A program made the translations under genes and the position numbers. Under the pieces are notes generated by a model. It was given only the letters and a program-made list of their open reading frames with translations. It was not told the origin of the DNA and did not search any database. Below, in pieces: positions 1-12,320 of a stretch of 64,000 nt of DNA; within the stretch, counting starts at the first letter, position 1, and every line of letters begins with the position of its first letter. This DNA is from Absidia repens (lineage: Eukaryota > Mucoromycota > Mucoromycetes > Mucorales > Cunninghamellaceae), in assembly GCA_002105175.1 (NCBI GenBank), contig MCGE01000013.1, forward strand, positions 992,001-1,056,000. The letters are read 5' to 3'.

Positions 1-2
1 CC

Positions 3-730
3 CAAACCTTTGTGTATGGCTACAGCACTTGGCTTCAACTGGTAGCCACATATGATCAAAATACCCAGGTGTTTACCAGCAAAAAGAATGTCTTTCGAAT
101 AGATGGATTGATAAACGCCGACGGGGCGTTAGGTAAGTCAGGGCATGGATTAAATTGTATATATAAATAGATATAGCGGAAAACGAAAACTTGAAAAATG
201 ATCTGTGCCTTGTATTTATTTATTGTTTTTTTTTATGTTTAGATTGGACTGAACGATCTCCTTCTCGACCTGATTTGGCAATTCAAGGTAAGTATTTCAC
301 TCACAGAAAGTTGGAGGGAGCATATGGGGAAAAGGGGGGGGGGAGATAGAAAAAAGCTAAAAGGAATTTCATAGATGTGATCCATGCCATTTATCCAACC
401 TACAACACTGCATATACGTCAACTTGGCTCCGAAATTTCGCGAAAGGTGATTCACCACGGTCAACCAAAACAAGCTACCCATCATGTACCGATCTTCGAC
501 AAATGATTCCTGGTGGCTGCTTGATTGGATCATTTACACCAGGTGACTCTTCCAACGATAACCAAGGTTCTTCTAATGGTAGTCAGTTATCGACAGGTGC
601 AAAAATTGGTACAATTGTTGGAGTGATTATGGTGGTGGTGGGTGGTGGTGCAATTGGGTTGTACTTTTTCTACCGAAAGAAGAAACAACAAAATCCTGAT
701 CATACCTTTTACAAAATGAATGATGTTTGA
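3..730 (+). CDS. 3' end of a single-pass membrane-anchored protein (partial)
   Basis: Only the C-terminal part is in the window; the 5' end lies upstream. Three exons are predicted: 3-132, 243-287 and 375-730, with GTAAG donors and TAG acceptors that keep one frame. The visible protein has an extracellular-looking part with two cysteines (in SCTDLR and GGCLIG), then a Ser/Asn/Gly linker, one hydrophobic segment rich in Val/Gly/Ile (about 620-675), a basic stop-transfer stretch (YRKKKQQ) and a short tail ending NDV. This suggests a type I plasma-membrane protein with a short cytosolic tail. I do not recognise the ectodomain family. A surface sensor or a membrane-bound enzyme are both possible. 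Confidence 0.6.
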
Positions 731-839
731 TCTCTTTCACTTGGCTACTGGTTGTGACTATTAGTGTACTATTATTTTATTATTATATTATATTATATTA
801 TATATTTTTATTGTTATTATTATCTCTTTTTCTTCCCTT

Positions 840-845
840 AATAAA
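840..845 (+). terminator. candidate polyadenylation signal AATAAA
   Basis: AATAAA lies 110 bases after the stop of the partial membrane protein gene. The rest of 731-1113 is T/A-rich with no credible coding content and must hold both this 3' end and the promoter of the next gene. Confidence 0.4.
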
Positions 846-1113
846 TATGTGAATGGTCGAATGAATCGGGGTATGAAATGAAATTGGTGGTGGTACAAAA
901 TGTAGTTATTCTTTGCCCCTCCCTTTTTTCGTTTCTTCTTCACTTTTTCTTTCTTTTTATGTTTTGATCCCTTCCCTTTCATTTTTTTCGCCTTCCTTTC
1001 TTTACATTTACTCTTCTTCTTCTTTTGAATTTATATATATCTATATATACACATAGAAATATTTCTCTTTATTCCCCACATACCCTTTTTATCCTTTATA
1101 TCAAACTCTTCCA

Positions 1114-2836
1114 ATGTGGATTGTCTCTCGTATTGTAAGTAAATCTTGATATATATGTATTAATTCTACCTTGGCTTCGGTTGCATCAATCTTTTGATCG
1201 CTTGCTACATATATACTATAGAAAGACTGGCCAAGTACCTGGATTTATTATTTTGACACTCACCTCCCCCCTTTCTTTTATATACATGTCTGTAGTTTGG
1301 TGAATCACGATGGACAAGAGCAATCTTTTGTCAAATTGTAGCACAGGCTATCTTGGCTATCACCTTTGAAGCGGTCATCTTTTCTTATCATTCCACTCAG
1401 GTCAACATACTCAGTGAACGACGATTAACAAACAACAGCGACGATATTGCTTCTGCTTTTGCCAATGCCCAGTCACTCTTGGTCTACTTTGTCCTTTTTA
1501 TCATTGCCCAGCTCTTCACTGTGGTATTGGTGATTGATGCGGTATATGCTTAACCCCCTTTTTCTCTATATAATTGGATTCTATTACTAACATTATTCTC
1601 ATTGTATAGATCTATCAAAAAAACACCATTCAATTGATTGCTCTTTTTGCATTTGAATGGGGAATGACAGCATACTCGATCATCCAATATCATCAATCAT
1701 CAACGCTCTTCAGTACTAACGACGCTGTGGTTAATCTTGCTACTGCATACTTAGGCGACGCTTTGCATGCTTCTAAATGGGCCGAAATCACTCAGATATG
1801 CATCATGATCCTCAGCAGCATTGTGTTTTGTTTCTTAGCATATAAACTCTATTTGGATTTTGGTTGGTATATCTACAAGAAAATTGGTGCTGAACAAGCT
1901 ATGCGTGGTAAGGAACGATACTGCTGGGACGAGGAGATAGAGAGTATTGCTATCTACTAAAAATCTCACTCTTTTTTATACATATAGATCGTTACAAGAT
2001 GTATCAAATTTTTATGATGTTGCTCAAGTTCGACTTTTTCTTTTTTTTGGGGTTCTCTGTTCAATACTTGGCGTTGATGATTGTAGTATGGTGGCCTGAT
2101 GCTACGACAGATGATGCAAAAAACGAGCTGGTGCGCGAATTGATCGAACATATCATCCTTAGTTGTGCAGTGACAATTGTGATGCTGATTGTAGCTTATT
2201 GGGGTGTAAGTGAACAAAATTCCATTATCGTTATCAAAAAAAAAAAAAAAGCTAACGCATGCTTATCTAGTTACGACGAGAACGAAAAATTCATATGTAT
2301 TTATTTATCCTTTTATCAATGGCAAGTATGGCTTACTTTATTTATTCCTTGGTGCAAATCTCTTTGAATCCTACAAGATTTCTTGGTTCGAAAGCTTTCT
2401 TGACCTTCTTTTGTAAGTTTCAAAATTGTATTTCGGTTCCATAAAAAAAAGTGGTGCTTACAACTCCCATTTTGTTCTTTTTTTTTTTTTTTTCTTTCTT
2501 TTTAGTATGTGTTGATATGGTTCTTATTCTGGTAAGATAAACGGCCATGTGACGGGCGAAGGAGGGGGGGGGATGGTTTGATTTAACCTAATTATCGGCT
2601 TTTTTATTTTATTTGTATAGGTCTCAGTGCCAGTGTCTATCATATGCTTGCGAAACTTTAACCATGGTCTCATGAATCATAGTAAGTATAAGGCGAGTTG
2701 GCATATTACGAAATGTGGCTCTAATGATTTTGTCCCTTTTTTAGTTTCTCATGCAACGGCCACGGCAGCAACCGCTCATTCCATGACTCCTATTGGACAA
2801 GAAAAATCGAACTCTCAACGCTGGTCCATTGAATGA
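1114..2836 (+). CDS. Multispanning membrane protein, UPF0658 (Golgi membrane) family-like
   Basis: Seven exons are predicted: 1114-1134, 1296-1541, 1610-1907, 1988-2205, 2271-2412, 2506-2531, 2621-2681, plus a last exon 2745-2836 (eight in all). Phases agree throughout. The protein has several hydrophobic helices separated by short polar loops. It opens with a basic RWTRAIF stretch before the first helix, has a mid-protein motif [18 protein letters not shown], and a Ser/Thr/His-rich tail ending SQRWSIE. The general pattern (an aromatic-rich [11 protein letters not shown] helix in a fungal-only multispanner of about 350 residues) resembles UPF0658 Golgi-apparatus membrane proteins of fungi. 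Function is unknown in that family. The family call rests on recollection of motifs, not an alignment. The first 21-base exon is the least certain part. Confidence 0.6.
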
Positions 2837-3059
2837 ACACATCCCCCATTCCTCATATATACATTTTATCATGACATCCATCACTATTAGTTTATTATCC
2901 ATCTCCTTGTTCCCCTCATCTCCCACAACCCCTTCGCTCATCCCTTTTTACTACACTATACCTATTCTCTTTGTTATTCTCCATTCACACTTTTTTTTTT
3001 ATCATCGTGTGTGCATTATTATATACTGTACGTTAGTTATTTACTCTTCATTTATATAA

Positions 3060-3065
3060 AATAAA
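3060..3065 (+). terminator. candidate polyadenylation signal AATAAA
   Basis: AATAAA about 225 bases after the stop codon of the UPF0658-like gene, inside a T-rich 3' flank. Confidence 0.4.
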
Positions 3066-3589
3066 CAATGCTCGCTCTTCTTTTTTATTTGAGCGATTAT
3101 GACAAACTCATACATATTGACTACGACTTCATTCTGCATATATAAAAAAAAAATGAAGATTGTGGAATCAACGTAGTAGAAGTTGAGGACTTGAAATGGG
3201 TGTGTGTGTTAGCAAATCGATTGTTGTAATCTCAGTCAATGCTCATACAAAGCTCAATACCCGTTTATCAGCTGAAAGTGAAAAGAGGTGGGTAGTGCAT
3301 ACTGTATAGGGACTTTGAATTGGTTTGGCTAATCGACAGTACGCCTTTAAGTGGGTTTGATTGTATATTTTCTTTCAGGAGAACGTGTAAGGCAGAGCTG
3401 AGGTCAGCTTCTATCTACCAATAGACCGTCAACTAGTTTTTACATACATCTACATCTGCTATTTTTGCATTACATTCATTACACCCTCCAGCACGACGGT
3501 TGGGCAAAGTCGCTTTATACCCATTTTTTTTTAACATACATGCATATATATATATAAATTTATCCTGAAAGATAAAATGTGTAAGAGAG

Positions 3590-3900
3590 ACTACTGCTAA
3601 AAAGACAAGACGGCCTTTATTCAAATATATATATAAACAATGACAACTAACACGAAGCTAAACTAATGTGAAGATTTCATGACACTAATTATGAGGACTA
3701 ATCTAATGGTGATCCCAAATCCAAAATGAAAGGTTTCCCCATGCATGTTCGTATTGCATTTTTCAAAATGCTCCTGATTCATATTCTAACCGCTAATCCA
3801 AGTTCGCCTATACCTCATTCAAGGTTTCCAATAAAGATGGTACCCAAAGAAAAAAAAAAAAAAAAAGAAAGATAGAAAAATAGAAAAATAGAAAATCATG
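3590..3900 (+). repeat. Degenerate fragment of the dispersed repeat family (copy E)
   Basis: The block AAAATGAAAGGTTTCCCCATG near 3724 recurs, with small changes, near 18943 and 36226 on the + strand and near 24727 and 42930 on the - strand. The preceding AT-rich text (TTTATTCAA..ATAAACAATG.CAACTAA) and the following A-rich, GAAAGATAGAAAAATAG-like text also follow the order seen in the longer copies. It keeps only the middle of the element and no ORF. Confidence 0.6.
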
Positions 3901-4194
3901 TATCGGAGTAAGAATAGACCAATTGAGAAATCTTGGAAGATAAATTTTTTTACTGATACACAAATCTGTAGAGGTGATCTTTCCTTTTTAATGACAACAA
4001 TGGTCCATACTGTATGATCCAGATTGAACAAGTTGACGCACTACTCTCCCACACCAAGCCAATATATACCATATCATGCGTGCCGTCTTGTGTATTATTT
4101 TATCCTATTTATCTTCTCTTTATCAATAAAAGACCTGCATTTTCACGTTTGCTTTCGTTTTTTTTTTAATATGAACTTATTGTATAGTATAATA

Positions 4195-4212
4195 CATGCT
4201 GTATACAGCATG
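4195..4212. repeat. 18-base perfect palindrome
   Basis: CATGCTGTATACAGCATG equals its own reverse complement. It is isolated in intergenic DNA about 800 bases before the PH-domain gene. It could be a dimeric-protein site or chance in AT-rich sequence. Confidence 0.5.
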
Positions 4213-5008
4213 ATTTGAAAAGGCAGCGTTGGAAATGACAATTCACACGGGGTTAAATGGTTGATCAACTGAATGTGTGGACAAAAGGGGTGGGGATGTG
4301 TTGTAGAAATAACGCATGTATAGGGGTTGGGGTGATCGTACACATTTTTTTTTTTAAATTCATGAAAACCATCAATGATGCCAAGGGTCTTTATTCATTA
4401 ATCAAATTTCTTATTAAGTCGACAATGGTTCCCCTGGCTCCCCGCTTACCCATCATCAATAGATTTATCAAGTGTAACGCGCGTTTGGTCCAAAAAAGGA
4501 ACTCCTTTTGATTACCCCTCGGCTTGGTCAATCTTTTTACCCTATTTTCCTGACAAACCCCGACTATGAGCCGGATGTTAGTCCGTAGTCCTTTTCGCAG
4601 TAAAAAAAAAAAAGTTCTCGTTTCTTCGGTCTAGACTTTTATCCATTCCGTCTTTTCTTTTATGATTATCGTTAGGTGCAGAAGTGAGGTATTCTTTGGA
4701 GATGGCTGATATAATCAAGGTAAGGTTGATCCTCATTGATTCATCATTATTTGCATTATTATCACACGTATCGACATGAAAAAAAGGAGGTAAAAGGGGT
4801 ATGTGAGGTAACAATGCTGCGACGTCGTGTTGCTGAACCGGTCTTTTTTTAGACAATGTGGATGAGCGCGCCACAGACCAAAACAGAAATTCATCAAGCA
4901 AACTTTATTAACTCTTGAAAAAAAAAATATAAAAGACCAACCACCTACTTTTTTTCTTTTTTTTCCTACTTCGTTTCCAAGTCAAAACATAATATATCCT
5001 TCTTCTTC

Positions 5009-5758
5009 ATGATTCATACACCTAAATCTGCTTGGCTTAAGAAACTGACATTGACAATGGGTAGACCTCGTTGGCAATCCCGGTATTTTGTTTTACTTGA
5101 AACTGAAATACGGTATTATAAAGATGAGGTAAGTTGATCTCATTACTGCTCAACAGGGTCAAATTATGCAGTCAATTCACCATGTCTCTTCTTTTTTTTT
5201 TTGAATAAATTATAGTACGCAGCAACACCTAATTACATTTGGAGTTTAAGAGATATTGATCATGTGAAACAAGTAACAATGGCTGGCCAAAATTACTGTC
5301 TCTCTTTGGAACCAACAATGACCGAACTCCTTGGCAATTGCACAGCGAACAAAAAAAAATCACTAATTCTCTGTTTTCAATCGGCGATTGATATGAAAAA
5401 TTGGCAACAAGAGATCGCAAGCCGGTTGACTCGGCTCATTCCTTGTGCACCTTTGGAAGTCCCTTTGCCTTCCGTTTCAACATCATCAACATCGTCATCC
5501 TCCCTTGGCCGTCGACGAGGTGTTATTCTATCTGCATTGGATATCTCAAGGGACCATCATCATGTTTTACCTACTCTTATATCTCCATCTGCATCCACAG
5601 TATCTATTTTATCGTCATCTTCATCTATTTCTACTACTCTTTATCATCAATCATCTTATTCCTCTTTATCGTCTCCACACAATACCATTGCCAAAGAAAG
5701 TGATGATGATTCTTCGTCTCCTACTTTTTTACAATACAAAAATCAATTTCGCTTATAA
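5009..5758 (+). CDS. Small PH-domain protein
   Basis: Two exons, 5009-5128 and 5216-5758, join in phase to give a protein of about 221 residues. Residues from about 8 to 132 fit a pleckstrin homology fold: an opening SAWLKKLTL strand, then RWQSRYFVLLE, a YYKDE turn, a central basic strand region, and the C-terminal helix with the signature Trp in MKNWQQEIASRL. The last 90 residues are Ser/Thr-rich and probably disordered. PH domains bind phosphoinositides or protein partners at membranes. Nothing else in the protein suggests catalysis, so a membrane-recruited adaptor is the likely role. The intron is 87 bases with a normal GTAAG donor and T-rich acceptor. The ATG at 5009 is the first in frame and follows a T-rich tract. 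Confidence 0.8.
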
Positions 5759-5825
5759 AAATACCCCCCCTTTCTTTTTCTGCTTTCTCCTTATCAGGAT
5801 AATGTAATGTACATTTCATTTCATC

Positions 5826-5831
5826 AATAAA
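5826..5831 (+). terminator. candidate polyadenylation signal AATAAA
   Basis: AATAAA lies 68 bases after the PH-gene stop codon. Only about 264 bases separate that stop from the Rrp7 start, so the two transcripts are tightly packed. Confidence 0.45.
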
Positions 5832-6022
5832 ATTTTTACTGTATTTTCTTATATTTGCATTTATTAGTGGGCATTTATTGATTCAATGCAACTTTGACCA
5901 AATTAAAACAGCGCCAAATAAAAATTTTCTGGGACGCCAGCCACTTCTTTTTTTCTCCTGTGAATAAACTTTTTTTTTCTTGTACTTTTTTCGTTCCAGT
6001 CAGACCCACCGCCTACACAACC

Positions 6023-7220
6023 ATGACCGAAGTGAAAAGCAAAGCCAACAACAAAAACAAAGAAGCCAAACCTTTAGAAGACTTTTACGGATTCAAGGTC
6101 TTACCAGTGATCGTCAAGGATAACATCCGCCATTTTATGTATATGACTCAACATGAAGTTCGATCGGCTTCTGACACCCTTCCTGCTGATCGCACCTTGT
6201 TTTTGGTTAATCTTCCTATTGACACCACCGACGCCCATCTTCAATATCTCTTCCGGTCTCATGGATCTATTGCTAGTATTGTTTACCACGGCGTTACAGC
6301 TACCTCCGTACCACAACATACATCATCATTAGACAGCAACGAGTCTACCAGCGCTGATGGATCTTACACATCGACTCTTATTGAAGATAAAAAAGCGAAA
6401 AACAAGCAGCAATACAAAAAACGAAAACACCAAACTGCACAACAGGAAGAAATAACCCAAATGGAGGATAGTCAAGAAAATAAGGCTCAATTACGAAGGA
6501 TTCTACACAGTGGTGCTTCAGCTCATGTTATATTCACTCAAGCGAAGGCCTTGAGCAGCATATTGGCTATGACGAGAATCATTAGAAAGTGGGAAGTGGA
6601 TGAAAAGGATATCAAGAACGTACAGCCTTTAGGATTTCAACGTAAGTAGACGGATATAATCTATGTTTAGCGGATTGCGAGGGGGAATAATGTTGTCTAT
6701 GGCAAGTATCCTTTTTACTGACTACGTTTCTCTCTTTTCAATAGGTTATATGTTAGCTTTTGAAATGTCACGACCTGATCATGGGGAATTACAAGAACAA
6801 GTGGACTCTTATATGATGAAATTCAAGGAAAACGAATACCAAAAAGAACGGGAACTGTTGCAACGCATGAACCAAATGGACGATGATGGATTTGTAGTAG
6901 TTAGCCGACACAAGAAGAAGCGAAATACAGATGGTGAAATCCAAGTGACAGCTACCTCCAGTGTTGCCAAGGACTCGTATGATCCCTCCAAGGCCAAAAA
7001 GAAGGAACTGGTCGACTTTTATAGATTCCAATTGCGTGAAAAGAAGCAAAACGGTAAGATAAAAAAAAAAGGCATTCACAGCACCACGTTATGATCACTA
7101 ACCAGAAACCCCACTTATCTCTCTTCCTTTTTAGAACTTTTGGAACTTCGAAAACGGTTTGAAGAAGACAAGGTTAAGATCGATCGATTAAAACAGTCAA
7201 GAAAATTCCGACCCTTTTAA
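6023..7220 (+). CDS. RRP7: Rrp7 ribosomal RNA processing protein
   Basis: Three exons (6023-6641, 6745-7053, 7135-7220) give about 337 residues. The N-terminal part has an RRM-like segment (TLFLVNLPIDTTDAHLQYLF and GSIASIVYHG, about residues 59-93) interrupted by a Ser/Lys-rich insert. The C-terminal part has the family's strongest signature: DFYRFQLREKK, then a charged helix ELLELRKRFEEDKVKID, ending SRKFRPF at the terminus. In yeast Rrp7 works with the UTP-C subcomplex in early 40S pre-ribosome assembly in the nucleolus. An upstream in-frame ATG would add 43 residues beginning near 5894. I chose 6023 because the sequence before it is T-rich and untranslated-looking and MTEVKS fits a cytosolic/nucleolar start. 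Confidence 0.88.
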
Positions 7221-7389
7221 AAGATGTGACCTCTCACTTGATGGTTAGTTGGTTGCTTTGGCGATTAGTATAGATTAGTATAGTAGGACCCCTTGATTGA
7301 TTTACTCTATTTTTTTTTATTTTTTTATTTGTATACATTTGATTCCATTGATTCCTCATCCTGCTTAGACTCTTTTTTTTTCTTAAAAA

Positions 7390-7395
7390 AATAAA
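7390..7395 (+). terminator. candidate polyadenylation signal AATAAA
   Basis: AATAAA 170 bases after the Rrp7 stop. The 7221-7807 spacer otherwise holds T/C-rich tracts and an (ATT)n run near 7670-7699, the likely promoter region of the RhoGEF gene. Confidence 0.4.
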
Positions 7396-7667
7396 TAATC
7401 TCATTACACAAAAATACTCAAAACGTTACATGTATGACTTTATTATTGTTCCACTGTCTGTCCACTTTGGTTTGGACTTCCTATGTGCATTTATTATTTT
7501 GCCACTTGCTCACTATTCACCCTCAGTTGTATCCTTTTTTTTTTTTGTCTGTCTCTCTCCTTTTGCCCAAAATCGGCCGCTGAAAATAAATAAAAAAAAT
7601 ACATGACACCATTTGAACCTCCTTTTTTTATATTTTCCTTTTCTTTCTTCTCTTCCTTTTTCCTTCC

Positions 7668-7699
<32 letters not shown>

Positions 7700-7807
7700 T
7701 AATATTTCATATACCTTCCTTAGTTTATATATTCATATACCCTCTATTACAACAATAGCGCAACACCCATTCGATACAACCAACATTCAAGGGATTGTAA
7801 CTCCTCC

Positions 7808-8922
7808 ATGAACATATCTTTACAATTCGAACCTTTGGATTGTTCGTTTTACGATTGGCCTTCCGATACCTATGCTGTACAACCCATTAATACTGCGACA
7901 AATACGAGCACCATTAGCAGCGACAAGAATGATACTGATATAGTGGCCACCAGTTTAAGAAAACAAAAGCAATCGCTGCGCTGTCTACACGCAATTGACG
8001 AACTCCTACATACGGAACGGGACTATACAAATCACTTGACTCATATGGTTAATGTAAGTAGGGTGGGTGGCTATACTTGTCAAATACAGGGTGAAGAGAA
8101 AATAAAGGGGGGGGGCACTTGGAGGACGACTGAAGAAAGTTTTGGTGGAAAATTATTTGACTTTGGGCGTGTTAAGTGAAGTTAAAGCAAAGAAGGGTTT
8201 GATATATAGTTGATGCAGTGGACCGTCAACTCAATCCTTTTTCTTTCTTTCTGCAGGTCTGTTTTGGTCAAATATTGCAACGACAAAAATGGATACAAGA
8301 AAAACACAAGGATACTATCGCTAGGAATGCCAATGAACTTTTACAATTTCATCAATCACTCTTGGCTGCTTTGGAAGAAGCGTGTTTGGACAAAGATATA
8401 TTGACGAGGTGTGGCCATATTGCTACGACTTTTTTGGATATGGTAAGAACATATACACAAAAAACAACAAAATAAAATAAAATAAAATAAAATACGATGA
8501 GGTGCATTTTGGGGGTAAAGGGATAATAAAAGAAAGGAAACACGCTTTTTTCTTTACTCCTGGCTTGATTGGAAATGATTATCCCCTTACCATTATGACC
8601 AATATCATATACACCAACCACCTTGCATTCTCCCTGTTTATTCATGACATTCTATTTATTTTTATTTTTAATTTGTAGGGATCAAGTTTTACACTCTATG
8701 ATACTTATTGTGATAGGCATGATGCGGCCATTGCTTTGTGTAACGAATACCGGTCAAAACCCGAATGGACGGTTTTTATTAGAGATTGTGCTACCACTCC
8801 AACATTTTACTCTGGTCCAGATATTTTGGAACAAGTTACAAAACCATTACATTTTGAAGATTACTTGATCAAGGTAAAGCATCAGCAAGAAAGAAAAAAA
8901 AAGATGTATACATTACTCATCA

Positions 8923-8964
<42 letters not shown>

Positions 8965-11669
8965 TGGGGGGGGGATACATAGCCTGTCCAACGTGTTTGT
9001 CGATATCAACTTTTGCTGAAAGAAATTTTACATTATACACCTCGTGGTACTGCTGAACATCGAAGACTGGATTGTGCCCTGGGAATGATGCAAGCGGTGG
9101 TGGCGGGAATTGATCGCCGAAAATACCATCGTGACACAACGGAAAGGACTCGATTGTTTATTGATCGGCTGGACTCTTCTTCAACTGATGGACGCTTGGA
9201 CAAAAACTCGATGTATATGCTTGGCAACCTTATTATGGCCGGTGCAATTGATGTGACTTATTCTTCCTTAGGACATACAACTGTATCATCTTCTCGGTCA
9301 AAATATCTGGGCTGCTTTATATTTTCAACGTATCTGATCATGGTGAGACCAAAAAAGTGACCAACTACACCCCAAGCATTGGTTTCCCTTGCGACTGGTT
9401 GAACTGGAGGATTTACAAGATATTAATGGTAAATGAAAACAAAAGCAAATAAAAAAAATATAGGTGCATAACAAAATGATCCTGTATTGCATTGATACTG
9501 ATTCACTGTTTATTTATTTGACAATCGGCGCATCACTATTATTATTTTATGATAGACCAACGGGAAAATGCTTTCGTGGTACGCTACAAGAAACATTGTT
9601 TTGCTTTTACGGCCACATGCCAACGGGAAAAACGACTTTGGCTTTCGAAATTATCTCAAGCTATTACCACGGCAAAATCACAACCTCGATCAGCAGACAA
9701 CTTCATTGTATCATCACTTCATGGATCCGCTAAACCGACAAAATTACGAACGTCAAGGTCAGTCACCAATCTTCTTGATTTTAGTCGTGATTCAACTTCA
9801 TCTTCATTATCTGTGTCGCGCGAAAAATATGCCGATGAGGAATTTACTGGTCATACCAGCTCCAACGATATCAGCAATTTCAAACGATCCAAATCCCTCA
9901 GCTTACAACTTGCCTCTTATTACAACATGCCACCCAGTACACCCTCATCGCCTTCATCACCAAAACTGCCACCTGTTCCAACAAACACAAAATTTCCTCA
10001 TCAACATCATTGCCGGTACACTGAACACCCACACCAACAATATGCGCATTCGCCAACAACGAAAACTGTTATCAAACGTCACTCTGTCGATTTTTCTCCA
10101 CGGTCCAAAAAGCAGGAACAAATCAAGTCGAGGATTCATTCTGAAATGTACATCAAACCTCCGGACCTCAGCAGCAACGACCCTTCCTCAAAGTGCCAAC
10201 GACGATCGGGATCGGTGGATTATATGTCATCATCTTCGAGTCAATTATCACTCAACATGATCGGCAAAATCAAAAACAACCATCAACATGCTCTACGAAT
10301 AGGATCAGACCACAAACTCCGGGATGTCTGTACTCAAGATTATTTATCGTCAAGGTCATGGTCTACGTTACTTCGTGAATCTTCCAATGGCCAAACTCAT
10401 TACACCAGCAATAGCAACAACGGCAACAATACCAACATCAACACCAGCGGCATTGAAAATAACAACGGTATTACAGGTAGCGGCGGACGACGCAAATCAT
10501 CACTCTCCAATCTTCGCTCCTCTTCCTCCAGCTTCTCGATGCTTATGAGTCCATCACGCAAAGTCAGCGATGGAGGTAGTAGTCAAAGCACATCGCGATC
10601 CAGCAATTTGATCATGATCAACAATGGCAGTAGTGTGGACAATACAACATCCTCCGGTATCAGCTCTACAGCCAGCACCATCGATGAAACGAACGTCAAG
10701 TATTGGAAAACCCAGTTGCATCATCCGCCATCTACTCCCCAGCCCCATCAACAGGACCAGCGATTCTCCACATCATCTGTTTCCTCTTCAACTTCGTCAC
10801 GTCAATCAGCTCACCTTTCCAGCATATCAAAACACGATGATCATCATTACCACCAGCAATCCACTCCTTTATCACATCACCATCAACAGCAAGAGGACCA
10901 AAAACGCCGATCGTCGCCTCTACCTTATACCCAAAACTCAACAACATCGTCTACAGTATATTCTCGTGACGACTCGTTGGACCTTCAAAACTATTACCAC
11001 AGTAGACGTGAAGATTCTGTTAAAGAACACGGCACGAAGTTTAGCAATATAGATGCTGGTGGCCAGAAAAAGAAAACGACTCTGCGATCAAGTATATCCA
11101 CCTACTCTCTCCATATCCAGCCGATGACCACCAACGTCAAGTATGCCTTGCGCCGATTAACACCTAGTCAACAGAACAGCAGTCATCTCCTGGACAACAA
11201 GCAAAAACAGCAACAGCAATGTGATTCATATTTGTGCAACTCTCAACCGGTAACACCGCACACACAAGTCATGCATCATCCAATTCAGGTACAACCATCA
11301 TAGAATGAAAGAAAGAGAGTAGAGATGTATTCAAAATGAACTTTTGTATTATCATAGATACCATCATCGTCGCCTTCGCCACCACCACCGCGACGGACCA
11401 ACCATATGACAAAAAAACCAAGTCGACTCTTTTCATGGATGAAAAATGAGGATCATACACCTACATCAAGCAGCAAACTCAAGAACGAATCCACCTTCTC
11501 GGCTCGTCCGACCGTCATTCAACCACGATCATCGGTAACGACAGCCATGATTGACAACATGACAAGTCGACCCACTTCATCGTTCTCTTTCTCCTCAACG
11601 CCTGTGGTACATCAAAACTCCCACAATAAATCCGCCTGGTCGCGAAAATGGATGGCTTCTAGAAAGTAG
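7808..11669 (+). CDS. Rho guanine-nucleotide exchange factor (DH-PH protein), with an apparent 1-base frame break
   Basis: Six exons: 7808-8053, 8257-8442, 8679-8873, 8983-9428, 9556-11288 and 11358-11669, about 1,038 residues. The DH domain spans roughly residues 58-260: CR1 is HAIDELLHTERDY, CR3 is KPVQRVCRYQLLLKEIL (split by the third intron). The PH-like region follows (KYLGCFIFSTYLIM ... HWFPLRLVELEDLQDIN ... FVVRYKKHCFAF). The remaining ~640 residues are Ser/His/Gln/Asn-rich and disordered. Such proteins load GTP onto Rho/Cdc42-type GTPases in polarity and wall signalling. Oddity: the frame through VRPKK hits TGA at 9358-9360, while HWFPLR reads in another frame. Dropping one A of the A6 run at 9351-9356 restores continuity. 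An intron there would be only ~34 bases, so an indel is more likely. Confidence 0.82.
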
Positions 11670-11802
11670 TTCATAAGTTAGCGGTAGTAGTAGTAGTAAT
11701 AGCAGTATAGTTTTTCGTTTTAATTTATTAGATTTGATTACATATTTTTTTATATATATACATTTATATACTAATATCAGAAACAATGCTCATTTGTGCA
11801 TG

Positions 11803-11808
11803 AATAAA
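11803..11808 (+). terminator. candidate polyadenylation signal AATAAA
   Basis: AATAAA 134 bases after the RhoGEF stop. The rest of 11670-12320 is AT-rich with a long pyrimidine tract (about 12115-12250) that probably belongs to the next promoter. Confidence 0.4.
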
Positions 11809-12320
11809 GTTTTGCCACATATTTTTTAGGGGTAATAAAAAACAAAATGTAATGATGATGTGGTCTTGGGTAGGAGGGAGGAGGAATACTTTTATGTATG
11901 TGTATAGAGTGATAATGTATTTTGATTCTTTTCACCATTTAATATGGGGGGAAGACGGGGGGTTTGTTTTTATTATATGGTGTGTCACCCAGCCAAGTGT
12001 ATCTTTTGGGTTCTCACACTAGTCAATGGCAAAGGGGAAGGTATGCTGACCTATCTATACCAGCTGAAGCGGGTTTTGACTTTATCCTTCCATATATGGA
12101 TGTCCACCCCTCGTTCCCTCTCTTTATTAGGGTTTTCACTCACTCTCTCTCTCTTTTTTTTTTTACTTTTATCCGCTCCACCCTTTCCTTTTTCCTTTTC
12201 ATATCCTTTTTTTTATTTATTTATTTATTTTTTCTTGTATTTTGTTTTATTGACTGGCAGAACAAAAAGGATAAACTGAAAGACCTGATCACTGATTCCT
12301 CTTGACCGTTCGCTTGATTT

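Larger units (their letters stand above)
2837..5008. other. 2.2 kb AT-rich intergenic region with a repeat fragment
   Basis: No ORF here looks coding. The stretch holds the 3' flank of the upstream gene, a degenerate copy of the dispersed repeat described at 18.4 kb (about 3590-3900), an 18-base perfect palindrome (4195-4212), several A or T runs, and the promoter of the PH-domain gene, which ends in a T-rich tract just before 5009. Confidence 0.6.

Noticed and set aside
9340..9375. A very short intron (about 34 bases) in the RhoGEF gene
   Set aside because: All other introns here are about 57 bases or longer; a one-base homopolymer error explains the break better.
9568..10260. A 230-codon frame inside the RhoGEF low-complexity exon
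   Set aside because: Alternate-frame shadow of Ser/His/Gln-rich coding DNA without domain or splice support.
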